A program made the position numbers and the translations under genes. DNA of 64,000 bases, taken from assembly GCF_030445035.2 (NCBI RefSeq), contig NC_080678.1, forward strand, positions 58,047,087 to 58,111,086, written 5' to 3'. Source of the DNA: Dasypus novemcinctus. Taxonomy: Eukaryota > Chordata > Mammalia > Cingulata > Dasypodidae. The notes beneath the pieces are model-generated. The model did not search any database and was not told the origin of the DNA. It saw nothing but the letters and a program-made list of their open reading frames with translations. This document shows positions 1 to 12,549 of the stretch, piece by piece (the stretch's first letter is position 1; the number at the start of each line of letters is the position of its first letter).

Positions 1-1789
1 TAAAGGGTTGGGTTTTTGGGAGAACTACTTTGGAGAATATTTTGTCTCTCATGTCAAAGTGTGTTTTATTTGTTGTACCCTGCCTACTCTGATTTAAGGC
101 TGTTCTGTCTTCGAAAAGCACTGAAAGATACCTATTCCATGTCTACATCTTTTGATGAGTATTATGTAAAATTATCAATATTCAATAGAATAATTAATAA
201 GTTAAGAATTACATTTGGTAAAGTATTTTTCTGAGAGGTAATGTAGACAAATGAATACTTTTCCCCCAAAACAGATGGAACAAAAGGTGATGGGCTCCAT
301 GTAAATCAGGTGGGATAGTAATATAAATGACCTGTAAATAAACCACCCAAACATAAGGGAACTACTTTTTCATCAGTTACTTGCACCCTCTGAAGATATG
401 CTAGGAAAATACATATTTTCGGCCTTCTTTTCTAGCAGGGTAACAAAAATTAAGAGTTTTCTAGGCAGTATTTGTAAAATTGTTTTATGAACAATTTGTA
501 AAATTGTTTTATGAGCTAATTCTGAACAAAAAAACCAAGAGTGAGCTTACTCGTAAATTCTAATGTACACTATTATTCTTTTCCTCCAGTGTAAGCAGAC
601 CTACTCTCCTCTTCTGATATATGAGCACATAAATTTCATCTTTAGCCAAAAGATGCCATCATTATCTGATTATTTCAAGTCCTCAGTTCTTTCAAATGAT
701 GCTTTTGATTCCTAAGTATTTGTATCCAATCTGACCCACTGGTTTATACCACTGTTGGAATCTCACACTGTATATGATTCCAGAGAGGGAAATTTGTATA
801 TTCCCCATATAGTTAATTAGAATACATTTAGCTATAAGTTGCAAAATATACCTGATTGACAGTGGTCTAAACATTAAAGGCATTTACAATCCCACATAGC
901 AGTAACTCTTGAGGTAAAAAAAAATCAGATTTGATACATCCACTCAATCATGTCACCAGAAACTTAGGCTCTTTTCTTAACATATTTGACTTTAATTTTT
1001 AGGTTTGTCCCCTTAGTCAAAAGATGGCTTCCTAATGTCTTCCTAAAATTACATGCAGCAGCAGGAAGGAAGAGGAAGGATTTCAGAAATTCTTTTTAGA
1101 AGGTAGAAGATATTTAGTAGGAACACAAGTAGAATTTCTCTTATATTTCCTTATTCAGAAATGGTTCACAGAGCTACCGTTAGTTTTAAGGGAGGCTAAG
1201 TAAAAGAATATTTGGCATTTACTGACAGTAGAGAGGGAGGTGAGTTCTAATAGCAAGAAAAAAGAGATGGTGGATGTAACTGTTATAAAATAACCATTAG
1301 TCAAGGTGAATTAGTTATGCTGCAACAGTAGAGATTTCTTTCTAGATCTCACAATATGTCCATCAGAATCATTTGAAAGATCTGTTCCACATTTTCTTAC
1401 TTAAGGATTAGGCTGACAGAGGGTCCATCCAAAGCATGCTTCAATGATTGGGGGAAATGAACATGGGGAATCATATACCTGTTCTTGAGTTATACACATA
1501 TTTTCTCACATTTGACTGGGCAAGTGACAGAACCCATGTATTTGTGGCCAGCCCTAATGATTGCCATAGTAGGTAAGCAGTAATATCTTCACACCTAACT
1601 TAACTGCCCTCTTCAATAATTGGAACTAAATTTACCTAGGAAATATATTTTAGAAAAGAACATATCTTGGCACTATGAAGATGAAAAGGACTTGCTTTCT
1701 ATATGACAAATGTAGGCATTCAGACCTACAACCTTGTTAATTAAAAAAACACACAGACAAAAGCCAAATGTGGTAAATAAAATTGTACG
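1..1789. other. Intergenic DNA, nothing recognised
   Basis: AT-rich sequence without a credible exon or a repeat I can name. The only local structure is a tandem duplication of 20 bases (tttgtaaaattgttttatga at 471-490 and 495-514, period 24). Short open frames here have no coding features. Confidence 0.6.
471..514. repeat. Two-copy tandem duplication, period 24
   Basis: The 20-mer tttgtaaaattgttttatga occurs at 471-490 and again without change at 495-514, four bases apart. The perfect identity suggests a recent local duplication. Confidence 0.9.
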
Positions 1790-2225
1790 CATTCATTCAG
1801 TAAATTTTATTGAGCACCTATATACTTTGTGGCAAATATTATGCTTAGTACTAAGGATATAGTAATGACACAGTTAATTCTTTCTTTCTAGTTACTTAGA
1901 GTTTAAAGGAATAAGCAGACACGTAAACAGGCAGTTTAAGTACAGAATATTCCATATTGTTACAGTAGTTGAAGGGGACAGAAATGACACCTAATATAGT
2001 TTTGGGGTTGTGCAGTGTGTTTCTTGGAAAAAATAACATCTAAGCTAAGACCTAAAGGATAATAGAAATTGGCTAGGAGAAAGATAAAGGTGTATGTGTG
2101 TGCACAGTAAACGATTGCATGTTGAGGGAATATCAAGCAATTAATGGAGGCAGAAATTAGAATGCAAGAGAAGAGTGGTAGAGATGTGGCACTGAACTTT
2201 GCCTTCATAATAGCAAGTTGGTTTT
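1790..2225 (-). mobile_element. Ancient L2-type LINE fragment
   Basis: The plus strand reads cattcagtaaattttattga then gcacctatatactttgtggc, the reversed 3' end of L2. Body-like words (acacagttaattc, gtacagaatatt, aagacctaaagg) follow in the order seen in other L2 copies. Heavily diverged; the far boundary is approximate. Confidence 0.6.
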
Positions 2226-3084
2226 ATACTTGTATTAGAATTTTTCACCTTGAGACGGTTACCTATGGCATAAATGTGTGTGAATGTCTTTGCCCTTTAC
2301 TCTAATAGAACATGCCCCTTATGACCAAGGAAACTGATTGGTTCCTTTAAGGAAACCACCTCTTTATAGATGAAAGTACCTACTGGGTATCTCCTTTCTG
2401 ACTTCATGGGCTGTGACCCTGTGTCTTGGAATTTAGTTTATTAAGAAGAGGCATTTCTTTGCTTCTACCCACCCGTGTTTGCAAATATGCTTTTAAATTT
2501 TTCTTTTCAATACCTACTGAGTGGAAAGTTATTAAAGATGCAGTCTGTTGATTTCTTTGCTGCTTGTGTTTTAGAAGAATGGGCAAACCAGAAGCTTAGG
2601 GTATTGGCTCATCACTAGCCAGAGAATAGGAGATCTACCACCCCACTGCCTGGACCCAGGTGCCTCAACCATATTCTCTGTTTTATTGTGCTTTCCTATT
2701 CGATAAGACAAATTCACCTTTTACTCAACTCCAGGGTAAGCTAGATGGACACAAGAACCTAATATCTTAGCAATGGTGAGTTTGGAACAAAGTCAAATGG
2801 GGATCTAACACATCCCCTAAGCGGCCAACAGACTTGGGCCATAATGCAGAAGACTTCCTTAAAGAGAATTCCAATAAACTAGCATGTGTCATTTTATAGA
2901 GAAAGTTGATACCACCATGAAGAGGAGAGTCTTTGAGTGTCTTTCCAGAACATGGATGGTGTTGGACTGACCTACTACCATTCTTTTATCAGTTTAACTT
3001 AACCTCAATAGTCCATAAATGTAAAACATTTCACAGACTAAGGGGTAGCTTATCATCATGAAGTATAAGTGGGAAGTTGTATAA
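2226..3084. other. Intergenic DNA, nothing recognised
   Basis: No exon, RNA gene or named repeat could be supported here. Only short open frames of no evident coding quality. Confidence 0.5.
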
Positions 3085-3240
3085 AGTGGATGAAAGAATC
3101 TGGGCTTTGGAATCTAGTCAACTTGCAATTGAATTATGGTTGTGACCTTGGGAAGTTTACTTACCCTTCTTGGTTTATGAAATAGTGATAGTACTAATGG
3201 CTTTCTATGATTGTTATGAGGTTATATAAGCTAATAGTTA
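3085..3240 (+). mobile_element. MIR SINE
   Basis: Contains the tRNA-derived and core MIR words in order: tgggctttggaatctagtca, tgtgaccttgggaagtttac, ggtttatgaaatagtgatag, ttgttatgaggttatataag. Old and diverged. Confidence 0.75.
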
Positions 3241-3244
3241 AGAG

Positions 3245-3480
3245 AGAATATTCTGGAAATTGCCTGATTCAAAACTTGTTTCTCCCATTTATCTAATGTC
3301 AGACCCCAAATAAACTACTTAATTTCTTGGAGCCTTAGTTTCTTCATCTGAATTTCCTTAACTATAAAATGAAAGAAATAATAGTACTTAGTTCCTTAGG
3401 TTCTGAGAATAAAATAAGGTAAAGCTGTTGGCACAGTACCTGGTCCATGGTAAGTGCTTAATATACTTAGCTGTTAATTA
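3245..3480 (+). mobile_element. Second MIR SINE, adjacent and same orientation
   Basis: MIR blocks aactacttaatttcttggag, cttagtttcttcatctg, aactataaaatgaaag, then gcacagtacctggtccatgg and taagtgcttaata, the MIR 3' part. It follows another MIR on the same strand with almost no gap. Confidence 0.75.
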
Positions 3481-3904
3481 ATTTAGCTACCAGTGACGGT
3501 AATATAAGACAATTCCTGTAACTAGAAAATAGTAGGAACTGAAAAAGTTCACCATTGTGAACTTAACCCATGACTGACCCCAATCACACCCTGCTTTTAC
3601 TGATCCTTTTTCACATCTCTGATACTTGTATAGGCAGCATTGGAATAGGAAGAGAATTAAGCTATTAGAGTGGGCTAGACTGATGGACTTTGAAACCAGA
3701 CCCTGAAAGATGGCTTCAGGAATGGATTGGAAAGGTATAGGTATACAATATTCTACATTTGGAATGGACATGACTTATGAATTGATTAGATGAGGAAGGG
3801 GAGAAAGAGTTGGAAAAAACACTGAAATGTTGGGGTGATAGTGGCACTATAAATGAACTAGGGAAAAAGGAAGTAGATTTCAGGGAGGTATTACTGCGTT
3901 GACT

Positions 3905-4795
3905 GGATGTGGCAGAAACTGTTAGTGGCCACCCCATATCTGCTCTTCCATTCTTCCATAGTGATAGTTTTATTTAGTCTTGGGGATGGGCTATATTTCC
4001 CAGCCTCTCTGGCTGCCAAGTGTAGTCATCTGGTGTCACTCACATAATTTTACCAATGGTATGGGACAGGAAGTGATGCATTCTATTTTCTACGTGTTCT
4101 CAAAAGGAATAGACATATACTCTCTTGCCCAAATTCCTTTCTTAATAGCTGTGTAATGAGTATGATTGCAAGAGCTGGAGCAGCCATCTTGAGCCCAGAG
4201 TTGGAAGCTTCAGGTTGAAGATGGTAAGAACAAAAAAGCTAGGGAAGCAGATATGGCTCAAGCTATTGGGCTCCTGTCTACCATATTTGGGGGGGGGGGG
4301 GTGTTCTGGGTTTGGTTCCCGGGGCCTCCTGGTGAAGGCCAGCTGGCCCACACTGTGAGCTGACACAACAAGATGATGCAACAACAACAAAAAAGAGACA
4401 CAGAGGAGAAGACAATGAGAGACAACAAACAAGGGGGCTTAGGTGGCTCAAGTGATTGAACGCCTCTCTCCCACATCAGAGATTGCAGCATCAGTTCCTG
4501 GTGCCTCCTAAAGAGAAGACAAGCAGATATAGGAAAATGTGCAGCAAATGGACACAGAGAGCAGATAATAAGAGCAGACAGCAAAGGGGCAGGGGGTAAT
4601 AAATAAATCTTAAAAAAATATATATATATGTAAAAGTTGCCTGGGTCCCTGACAGTTTGGAGTTGTCAAATCAACCCTGGACTGCTTATTATTCTAAGAT
4701 GATAACTGAAAAAATAAACTTCCATTTCATTTTTAACAACTACATTTCACTATTAGAGCAGCTATAACCTGATGCTAGTATACTGATTATCCATG
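3905..4795 (+). mobile_element. Old LTR-like repeat split by a SINE
   Basis: Left part (to 4240) has ttatttagtcttggggatgg, gctatatttcccagcctctc and gagctggagcagccatcttg. The right part (from 4630) resumes with gttgcctgggtccctgacag and ends near aacctgatgctagtatactg. The order of these words is that of a familiar eutherian LTR-type repeat, whose name I cannot give. A SINE array occupies 4241-4629 between the halves. Confidence 0.45.
4241..4629 (+). mobile_element. DAS-type tRNA-derived SINE, two units
   Basis: Starts agggaagcagatatggctca, a tRNA-like head, then a G-run and ggtttggttcccggggcctc. The middle has gagctgacacaacaagatga. A second head-like unit begins near 4431 (gggggcttaggtggctcaag) and ends with ggacacagagagcagataat, then taataaataaatcttaaaaa. 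This is the structure of the xenarthran DAS SINEs. Target duplication is not clear. Confidence 0.85.
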
Positions 4796-4917
4796 AAAGC
4801 TGTAATTTAGAAAATTTCTTCTACTATGACTTGAACAAATATCAATATATTTGTATCAAATTGGAAAGCAGATCTTTCCTAACTGATCTAGGGGAAATGG
4901 TATGGTGATCTCTCTTT

Positions 4918-5170
4918 GTTTTTGATTCTCTGGTGTAGCAGTATGATATGGTTATGAATTCCAAAAGTAGATATTGGATTATGTTTATTATCTAATCTGT
5001 ACCCAGGCATGATTAAGTTATGCTTAGGGCTTTGACTGGGCCATGTCATTAGGGCATTGAGTCCCATCCTTTGGTGGGTGGGGACTCACAGATAATAGGC
5101 ATGGCAAAGGACAGAGTTGAGGGTTCTTAATGTTAGAATTTTGATACTGGAGTTTGATGCTGAAGTCTTA
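4918..5170 (+). mobile_element. LTR fragment (xenarthran ERVL/MaLR-like)
   Basis: Blocks gtgtagcagtatgatatggt, gattaagttatgcttagggc, ttggtgggtggggactcaca and ggcatggcaaaggacagagt follow each other as in a repeat abundant in armadillo DNA. It is cut at its right end where a minus-strand L1 begins. Confidence 0.5.
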
Positions 5171-6550
5171 AGCTGGGAATTTTGCTGCCACTATTTCTTC
5201 AAAATTTCTCTCTGACCCTTTCTATCTTTCTCCTTCTGAGACTACTACAATATGTATTTGGTGTGCTTAATGGTGTTCACAGGTCTCTTAGGCTCTGCTT
5301 ATTTTTCTTCATTCTTTTATTTTCTGTTTCTCAGGTTGGATGATTGCAATAGTCTTATCATCAGGTTCTCTGATACTTTATTCTGTCAGCTCCAATCTGC
5401 TGTTGACTCCTCTGGGGAATTTAAATTTTCTGTTATTGTGGTTTCCAGCACTGTTTGCTGCCATGAATATCTCTTGATTGATATTCTCTTTGTGTTCATC
5501 CATAGTTTTCCTTTGGTTCTTTGTTCACATTTAGGAATTCCTTGTTAAGGTTTCTAAAGCGTTATCTTGCTCCATTGCATGGACCATAATTTCCTGTTTC
5601 TTTGTGTGTAATCTTTTGTTGCAGCCTATACTTTTTTTTTTTTTTCAGATAGAGGGGGCTTGGAATTGAACTCCGGACCTTGTATATGGAAAACTTGCAT
5701 TCAACCACTGAGCGACATCAACTTCCCTGAGTTATTTTTTCATTTGTTTGCTTGTTGTTTGTTTTTGTTTTTTCAGGAAGCACTGAAACTGAACTCAAGA
5801 TCTCCCATATGGGAGGTAGGTGCTCAATTGCTTGAGCCATATCTGCTCCCAGCCTGGACTTTTTTATATTTTTATATGTTATCTCTGGAATTTAGATGTT
5901 CAGTTATCTGTTCCTTAAGCTTTATCCAAGCTAGTGTTATGACAGAGATTTCCTTGAGTTCCAAGTTCTAAGCAAAAACAACAAACAAATGATACCTTTC
6001 AGAGTATACAGTGAATTTAAAGACATGCCTGAGACAAAGGCATAGGGACCTCCCATCTTTTCTGCACATGTATCTTATCCTGAATATGCATTCATCTTTC
6101 TAGGAATTCCCCTATTTACATGGGTATGAATGCCCCTATTACCTAAGAAACTGTCTTTTCACTTCTGGGTGCTACCCTGTATATCCCACAGCTGGCAATT
6201 CTTTGACCCAGACAGCTGTGATTTGACTGTTTCCCTGTAGCATTCAGTAGGAGAGTTCTGTGAGCAACTTCTGGGGTGACCAGCCTATGATGTATGTCCT
6301 GGTGCAGCCCTTCAGGTGGCCACCAGATTGACACAGACATACATGTGTCCAGTAAGTACATGAAGATTACTCTGCTCCTTCCAAATCAGTACTGGACCCA
6401 CCCTGGGAACATAGGTGGGCTCTGCACTGTCAGTGAAGGAGTAGGGAGGGGCCAGTTAGGGCACCAAAGAGCCTTCGGTTTTCAAGGTATAAGTTTTTAT
6501 TGATTTGGTGCTTGTCTTGAGAATGATGGTTTTGCCAGTTCTTGTTTGTT
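5165..6550 (-). mobile_element. L1/HAL1-type LINE fragment, ORF1 and 5' part
   Basis: The plus strand carries the reversed ORF1 region of L1/HAL1: gccactatttcttcaaaatt, ctccttctgagactactaca, aggtctcttaggctctgctt and caatctgctgttgactcctc. A SINE interrupts it at 5637-5849. After that, ttatctctggaatttagatg fits the L1 5' region. The stretch 6100-6550 is GC-richer and may be its 5' UTR; that end is uncertain. Broken by stops in all frames. Confidence 0.65.
5637..5849 (-). mobile_element. DAS-type SINE with target duplication
   Basis: Reversed SINE: poly-T, gagggggcttggaattgaac, accactgagcgacatcaact, then tttgtttgcttg and ggaagcactgaaactgaact, ending cttgagccatatctgctcc. It is flanked by cagcctatacttttt (5622-5636) and cagcctggacttttt (5850-5864), 13 of 15 bases alike, the mark of L1-driven insertion into the older LINE. 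Confidence 0.9.
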
Positions 6551-7389
6551 GCTTAAAACCTCTGTGAGTGGTAGAGTCCTGGAGCATCTCACTTATCTCC
6601 TTAATTGGTAGTGTTGGTGGTGGGGCACTGTTTTTTTAAAAGCCATTCTTCAGGGAGATATTATATGTCTCCTTACTCTCCCATAAAAGAGAGAGGCAAA
6701 GCTTTTGTCCAGGACTTGGGGGATCTTTGAAGATGAGGTTCTGCTTTCCCATCACAAGCGCTTCATTTCGAGGTATGGTTACCTGTGATAGTAAGATAGC
6801 TCTACTGTCAAGTTAGGTAATTAAATCTCTGGAGGTGAGAAAAATGGAAGGAAAATAGGATCCAGGACCTGGAAAATCTGGATGCTTAGTCAGCCACTCC
6901 TGGTAACTTGTGAGGTAGATCTAGGCACAGAGCATAAGGTTAGTCAGAGGAACACTGTGACTCTGGGCCCTAAAGCCTAGGGTGCTGTGATTTCTCAGTG
7001 TATTTCATATTTTAAAGTTTATTTTGTTTTCATAGTTGCGGAAAATTGATACAACAAAGGAATTTTTGCCTAATTGTGTTTCTGCATACTTTGCTAATTT
7101 TAATAAGAATTTAAGTAAAAATATGGGATCTTTAAGGAATTTTTTCCCTTTTAACAGAAGTTCATTTATTACTCAAGTTTGAGGAACATTGATATAAATC
7201 TAAGAAAAAGGTGGACTAGAGGTTCAAATTGTTTGTACAGGGCTATTCCTGGTCTCTAGGCATTACAGGTCTGGCTTGTGATGTGGGTAAAATTTTAACA
7301 GACAGTAAGGAGGACTGATAGACTACTTCAGGTGAGGTGTAATGAAGGTTGCAGAAATGGGAAAGAGAGGGGCAAGGGATATAAAGAAG
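6551..7389. other. Intergenic DNA, nothing recognised
   Basis: No exon or named repeat supported. Confidence 0.5.
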
Positions 7390-9160
7390 AGTGTAGAGAT
7401 TCCATTCACCATAACAATAACAATTAGGTAAAATTAATGAAAAATGTAAAAGAGCTTTGTGGACAAAATTATAAAATATTATTGAAGGACATGAAGCCTA
7501 AGCAATGCCATGCTCTTGGATGACAAGACTCAGTATTGTAGATATGAAGATTCCCTCCAAATAGTTTATAAGTTCAAAGTAATTCCCATCACTATGCTGA
7601 CAGAGATATTCATGGAAATTTGTAAACTGGTTCTAAAATTTATTTGGAAGAAATAATGATCCAGAAACAGACCCACAATTACATGTCAACTTAATATTTG
7701 AAAAAGAGGACATTACAAATCAGTGAGGGAAGGATGGAATACTCAATAAATGATTCTGTTACTATTGATTGTCAGAAAAAGAAATTAGTTCTTTATCTCC
7801 TAGCAATAAATTAATTCCACTAATCCATTAATTCCAACTAATCTAGGTGGCTTTGAGACTTAAATCTTAAAGCAAGACTTCAACTTTAAATAAAGTATAG
7901 GAAAATATTTTTGAGCTAGGGTAAGGAAGTATTTTAAAAGTAAGAATTAAAAAAGGGTAAGATCATATAGACTATATTGAAAGATTTTAATGCATTGAAG
8001 TTAAATATTTTTTGTTAGCAAAAGACATTTTAACAACTTCAAAGAAGAGCCCCATAAAGATATGCAACAGACATAAACAACGAAGAATTTGTTTATAAGA
8101 TTTATAAAGAATTGTACAAATCTAAAAGAAAAAGACAAATAGCCTAAGAGAAAAACCTATCAAATGCTAGGAAACAGTCAATTTGGAGAAGTTGAAAGTC
8201 TCATGTCACATAAGCATGTAAAAAGATGCTCTACCTCTTAGTAATCAGGGAACACATGTGCATATCACTGGCATTAGACTGATAAGCAGTAAAAAATTTG
8301 ACAATGCCAAATGTTAGCAGGAATACAGAGCAATGATGGTGAGAGGTCAAATTGATGCAACTGCTGTGGAGAACAATTTGGTGAAATATCTTGTGAAATT
8401 ACAGAGGAGTAAACCACGTGGATAAGCAATTCCATCCCCTGGAATATAATCTTGAGAATTCCCTTAAATGACTAAGACAAGGACAGGATATTCCTGACAG
8501 TGTATTTTTTAATGGTGAAGTTTTGCAAGGCAACTTAAATGCCCATCAACAGGAAAAAATGGATCAATAAATTATTGTGTCCATACAATGGAGGACTGTA
8601 GAGTAGTTAAGGTATGTGACCTAGGGCTACATTTTTCAAGATAATTATCAAAATGTTGAACAAAGTGGGTAAGTTGAAGAATCATATGTATAGCATGTTA
8701 GTAAATTGCCATTTAGAGAAAGTTTGAAAACATGCAAAAAACACTGTATTATTTGTGGATATAGGCAATGGAATAAATGAAAAAAAAAAGTGTGGGAAAA
8801 ATTTACATCAAGTTTGGGATGGTGATAACTTCTGGGTTGTGTAAGGTTTAAGAATGCAAGGGGTTTTGTTTAACTTACTGATATATTTCCACTCCTAGAC
8901 CAAGGTCTGGCACCTCGTAATTCTTGGTAAATATTTGTTGACTGAAAGAATGAGTCAGTGGAAGGGAGATGGAATCAGGAATAGGTTTACAAGATCTTTG
9001 GCTGTAAACATTGCTTTTATTTCTTAAAAAACATGAAAGAAATATGGCAAAATGCAAACATTTGCTAGAACTTGATGGTGGATACATGAATGTTCATTAT
9101 GCCATTTTTATTTTTGTCTTTTCTGAATGCTTGGAATATTTTATTGAACTTTTTAAAAAG
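7390..9160 (+). mobile_element. Old L1 (L1M-type), ORF2 end and 3' UTR
   Basis: Plus-strand ORF2 tail words appear in L1 order: acatgaagcctaagcaatgc, tcaaagtaattcccatcact, atttatttggaagaaataat, gctgtggagaacaatttggt, aatgcccatcaacagg and tccatacaatggagg. The 3' UTR ends around 9160 with gatggtggatacatgaatgt. No intact frame remains. A short L2/MIR-like stretch at 8880-8965 breaks the 3' UTR. Confidence 0.85.
8880..8965 (+). mobile_element. L2/MIR 3'-end fragment within L1
   Basis: ggtctggcacctcgtaattc then ttggtaaatatttgttgact matches the 3' end shared by L2 and MIR-type elements. Confidence 0.55.
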
Positions 9161-11104
9161 AGTGGATACAGAACAGACAGGAGTTATTTGACAGATACAA
9201 ATATAGTCAAGGACAGAGAGGAATAGAAAATGACTGAGATTTCAAAACTGGGTCTCTGGAAAAAAGAGTTGCAACGGCTAGGGGAAAATCAGGAATGAAT
9301 CAGAAGGTTAGTACGCCACTTTTGGATGCATAAAGTTTGAAATTCTGATTGAATTTCAATTAGAAATTCTCAGAAGCCCACTGGAAATGCTCATTCTGCA
9401 AACAACAGTAGTTTGGGAAAAAGAGAAGCAGGATATAGTTTCAAAGCTTCACCCTCAGGCTTCAGAACACTTTCAGAACGACAGAACTAGAAGCTGAAAA
9501 ATCATGAGAAGTTCCCTAAAAAGGGGTATTAATAAAGGGACCTGTCATTTGACTCAAAACTGATACCTTATTGTCTTAAGAGCCACGGGATAAAAAGCCT
9601 TGGCATTTGGAGGGTGGCAGGGCCTGGAGTAGGAGCAACTGGAGGGTCCTGCCATTCTGGGGTCACCAGAGCAGGATTATCTTGGGACAAGATAAAATTG
9701 GCTTGCGAGGCTAGTCACAAAAATAAGTCTGCACCAACTGATTTTGAATTTAACCTCTGCCTGTTCTTCCCTTTCCCTTCTCTAAGTGAGAGAAATGGGG
9801 CCCTTGAGACCAGACAGACCACTTGAGCATAATTATTTGGACTTGGCCCTCGGGGCTTGTACATAAATAGTCTGACTCTTAGCAGTAGGGGATTAAAACA
9901 GGGTGGAATAAAAACTCTTCAGCGAGAGTCAAGAGGCATGTATTTCTGTCCCGGTTCTGTCATAAGCCATCTAGTAAATTTTGGATACATTTTTAAACAA
10001 CTCTTGAGTCTTATCAAGGATTTCTGGAAAATCTCTGAACTCTGTGGTTAAGTATTATAAACAGGTTTCATCTTCGGTGCCTCTGTTGATTGATTCACAA
10101 CACTGCTTGGAGAAATGTATTGAAAAGGCTTGAGACACAGTGTTTGGGTCCAAAGGGAGAGTGCTGTGATTGATTAGCATCATCCAATTTGGTGGGAGAT
10201 GGGATAGAGGCAGAATGAGGGTCTTGTATTTGCCCTTTCTGTTCTGTGGAATTCTATGAATGTCCCCTTTTCAAGGCGGTAAGATAGATAGGTAGAGTTT
10301 CTACGAGAAGCAAAAAAATATTTCTTACATACTCACCACTTCACCCCCTGTCCCAGACCCATACACTCCAGCAAAATGCATAAGTTCCCCTCTAGGCCAA
10401 TGGACAATATTGGACACTAGCAAGGATAAAATAGAGCAGAAATTTCACCCCAGGATGAATCTACACTTAGTGTGATTTTCCCTATATTAAATCTGCAGTG
10501 CCATCTACTGAATCACAAAGGAAGTAGTACTGTAAAAATATTCCAGATGAGAATGGGAAGAAATCTTTTGCTTTTTACTGAAGATCATATTTTAACTTCA
10601 TAATTTAACTGAGTTTGCATTATAATCTTTTGATAGGTGAACTCTTTTGAAAAGCTCTCACAACTATTTTTTTTTAATTCAATATAATAAAAATCACAAT
10701 TATCTTGTCCATATATGCTGAATCGTTTGTTTCCTTTTCAAAACAGTAGAGTTTAAAAGATTAAAAACCCAAAAGTACACTTCTGGTAGCCTTGTTGCCA
10801 CAAGAACCAAAGTGCTTTTTTTGGATGCTAATTTTAGGAGATAAAGAAGTCTGGGTGGGAGAAAAAGGGAGGCAAGTAACATTTGTTAAGGGTCTATTAG
10901 ATTTTGCTCCAAATTGGTGTTCCCAGAATTGTTATTAGGGCCATAAAAAAGGGCCCATGATCCAATAAGTTTGGAAACTAGTATATATTCAAAACCTCTC
11001 TCACAGATTCACATTAGTATAACAGAAATTTTTAGAGCCTCAGAAGGCAAGTCTGTTTAATGTCTTATTTAATATTTCCTAAATTTGTTGAACTCTGCCT
11101 ATTT
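9161..11104. other. Intergenic DNA, nothing recognised
   Basis: Mixed unique-looking sequence. Open frames of 60-70 codons at 9614-9826 and 9857-10051 have no recognisable domain or splice context and I do not call them genes. Confidence 0.5.
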
Positions 11105-11310
11105 ATTCAGCATTTCTTATGATCTCTCTTAGGCCAGACACTGTGCTAAGTGTTTCAGATATATTAATTGATTTATACCCAATTTACAAGGAGGGAGTTG
11201 AAAGAGTTGAAGCAACTTATGCAGATCATATAGTTAGAAAGTGGCAGTGCTAGAAAGAAAACTCAGCCCTGTTGATTCCAAAGTGCATGCCATTCCCACT
11301 GTGCCCAATG
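11105..11310 (-). mobile_element. MIR SINE
   Basis: Reversed MIR: ggccagacactgtgctaagt, ttatacccaatttacaagga, gatcatatagttagaaagtg and agtgcatgccattcccactg. Confidence 0.75.
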
Positions 11311-12549
11311 GCCTCTCAACAGGCCATTTTAGTATCACACGGCTGAGAACAGGCCCTTCTGCTTGACCAAGAGGGTCACAGGAACCTCATCTTCAGTTGG
11401 CCTTTCCCTGGGTTAGAGACACTTTAGTTGGCTCCTCTTGGAGAAGCAATGCCTTAACCCAAATGTAATTCTTTACTCCTGGATATTGGAAATCATGGCC
11501 TGCTTGGGATGGATGATCTTTGTTTGTCACTTCTTCTATTTTCAGAGTTTACCCTGTTTTGGAGGATACCTGGTGAGGAATGATGTCTCAGGGGATTCTT
11601 AATTTGTACAAGATTCATCCCTTCTCAGTTCTATACCAAGCTTTAGATATTTTAGGAATGAAAGCAGGATTTACAGCCTAATTCCCTGAGATTCAATTTC
11701 CAAAGGCACTCTCTAGAAGGGGTTATAGATTTTGTACCTTACCAATAGAGAACATATATAAAGGAACAGAAAATTCTAGGTTACTTGTACAGAAGCTATT
11801 TTTATATGGCTATTTTGAGTACTTTATATTGGAAGTTGGATTCGTACAGGCCTTTAGGATAGGAGCCAGGGCAAGATGGGCTCTTTGAATTGTAGTGCTG
11901 TCTGTTACTCTGTGTGAGTGCTAGGCTCAGTTTCCACTCATGGCAAAAGGAAGTGAACTTACCTACTCCCTGAGCTGAACTGAGGCCCATATGAGATCCT
12001 GAATATCTTTTTTCTTTCATTCCAAATTATTGCAATAATAATAATAACCCCCAATAAAGACAATCACATAGGAAAGCTGCTGACAAGATTTATAAAACTT
12101 TAAATGTCTGGCTCTTGTTGTAGAATATATTTTGGATGTGTTCCCTTCAAATCATGGATTTTAAAAAGGTAGCCTTAAAATGTTTGAAAAGAGGAAAGTT
12201 CAGACTTTATATGTGGATTAGAGATATAATCATGGAACATCATGGAAATAAATTTGTGTTACGCAAATGATGAGTGTGTGCTACATTCCCTCCCATTGTG
12301 TGCTCGGTTTGAATCTAGATGCCTGGTAGGTTTGCTAGCACCTCCATTCCTTCAGGGTACCCAAGTTAGAAGACCTTTTTTAGTTTCCACATGTCCAAGG
12401 AGAAGCTATAGTTTTGTGTGGCTAGATGTGAACTGGGCCTGATGTTTGCCTGTATCTTCCTTGTTCAGAATCTCTCTTTAAACTGCCATGGCTGGTAGTT
12501 TGCTGAACTAGGAGTGCTTGAGAGATTCAGAGAGGTTTTTGGTGCTCTG
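11311..12549. other. Intergenic DNA, nothing recognised
   Basis: No exon, RNA gene or named repeat supported. Confidence 0.5.
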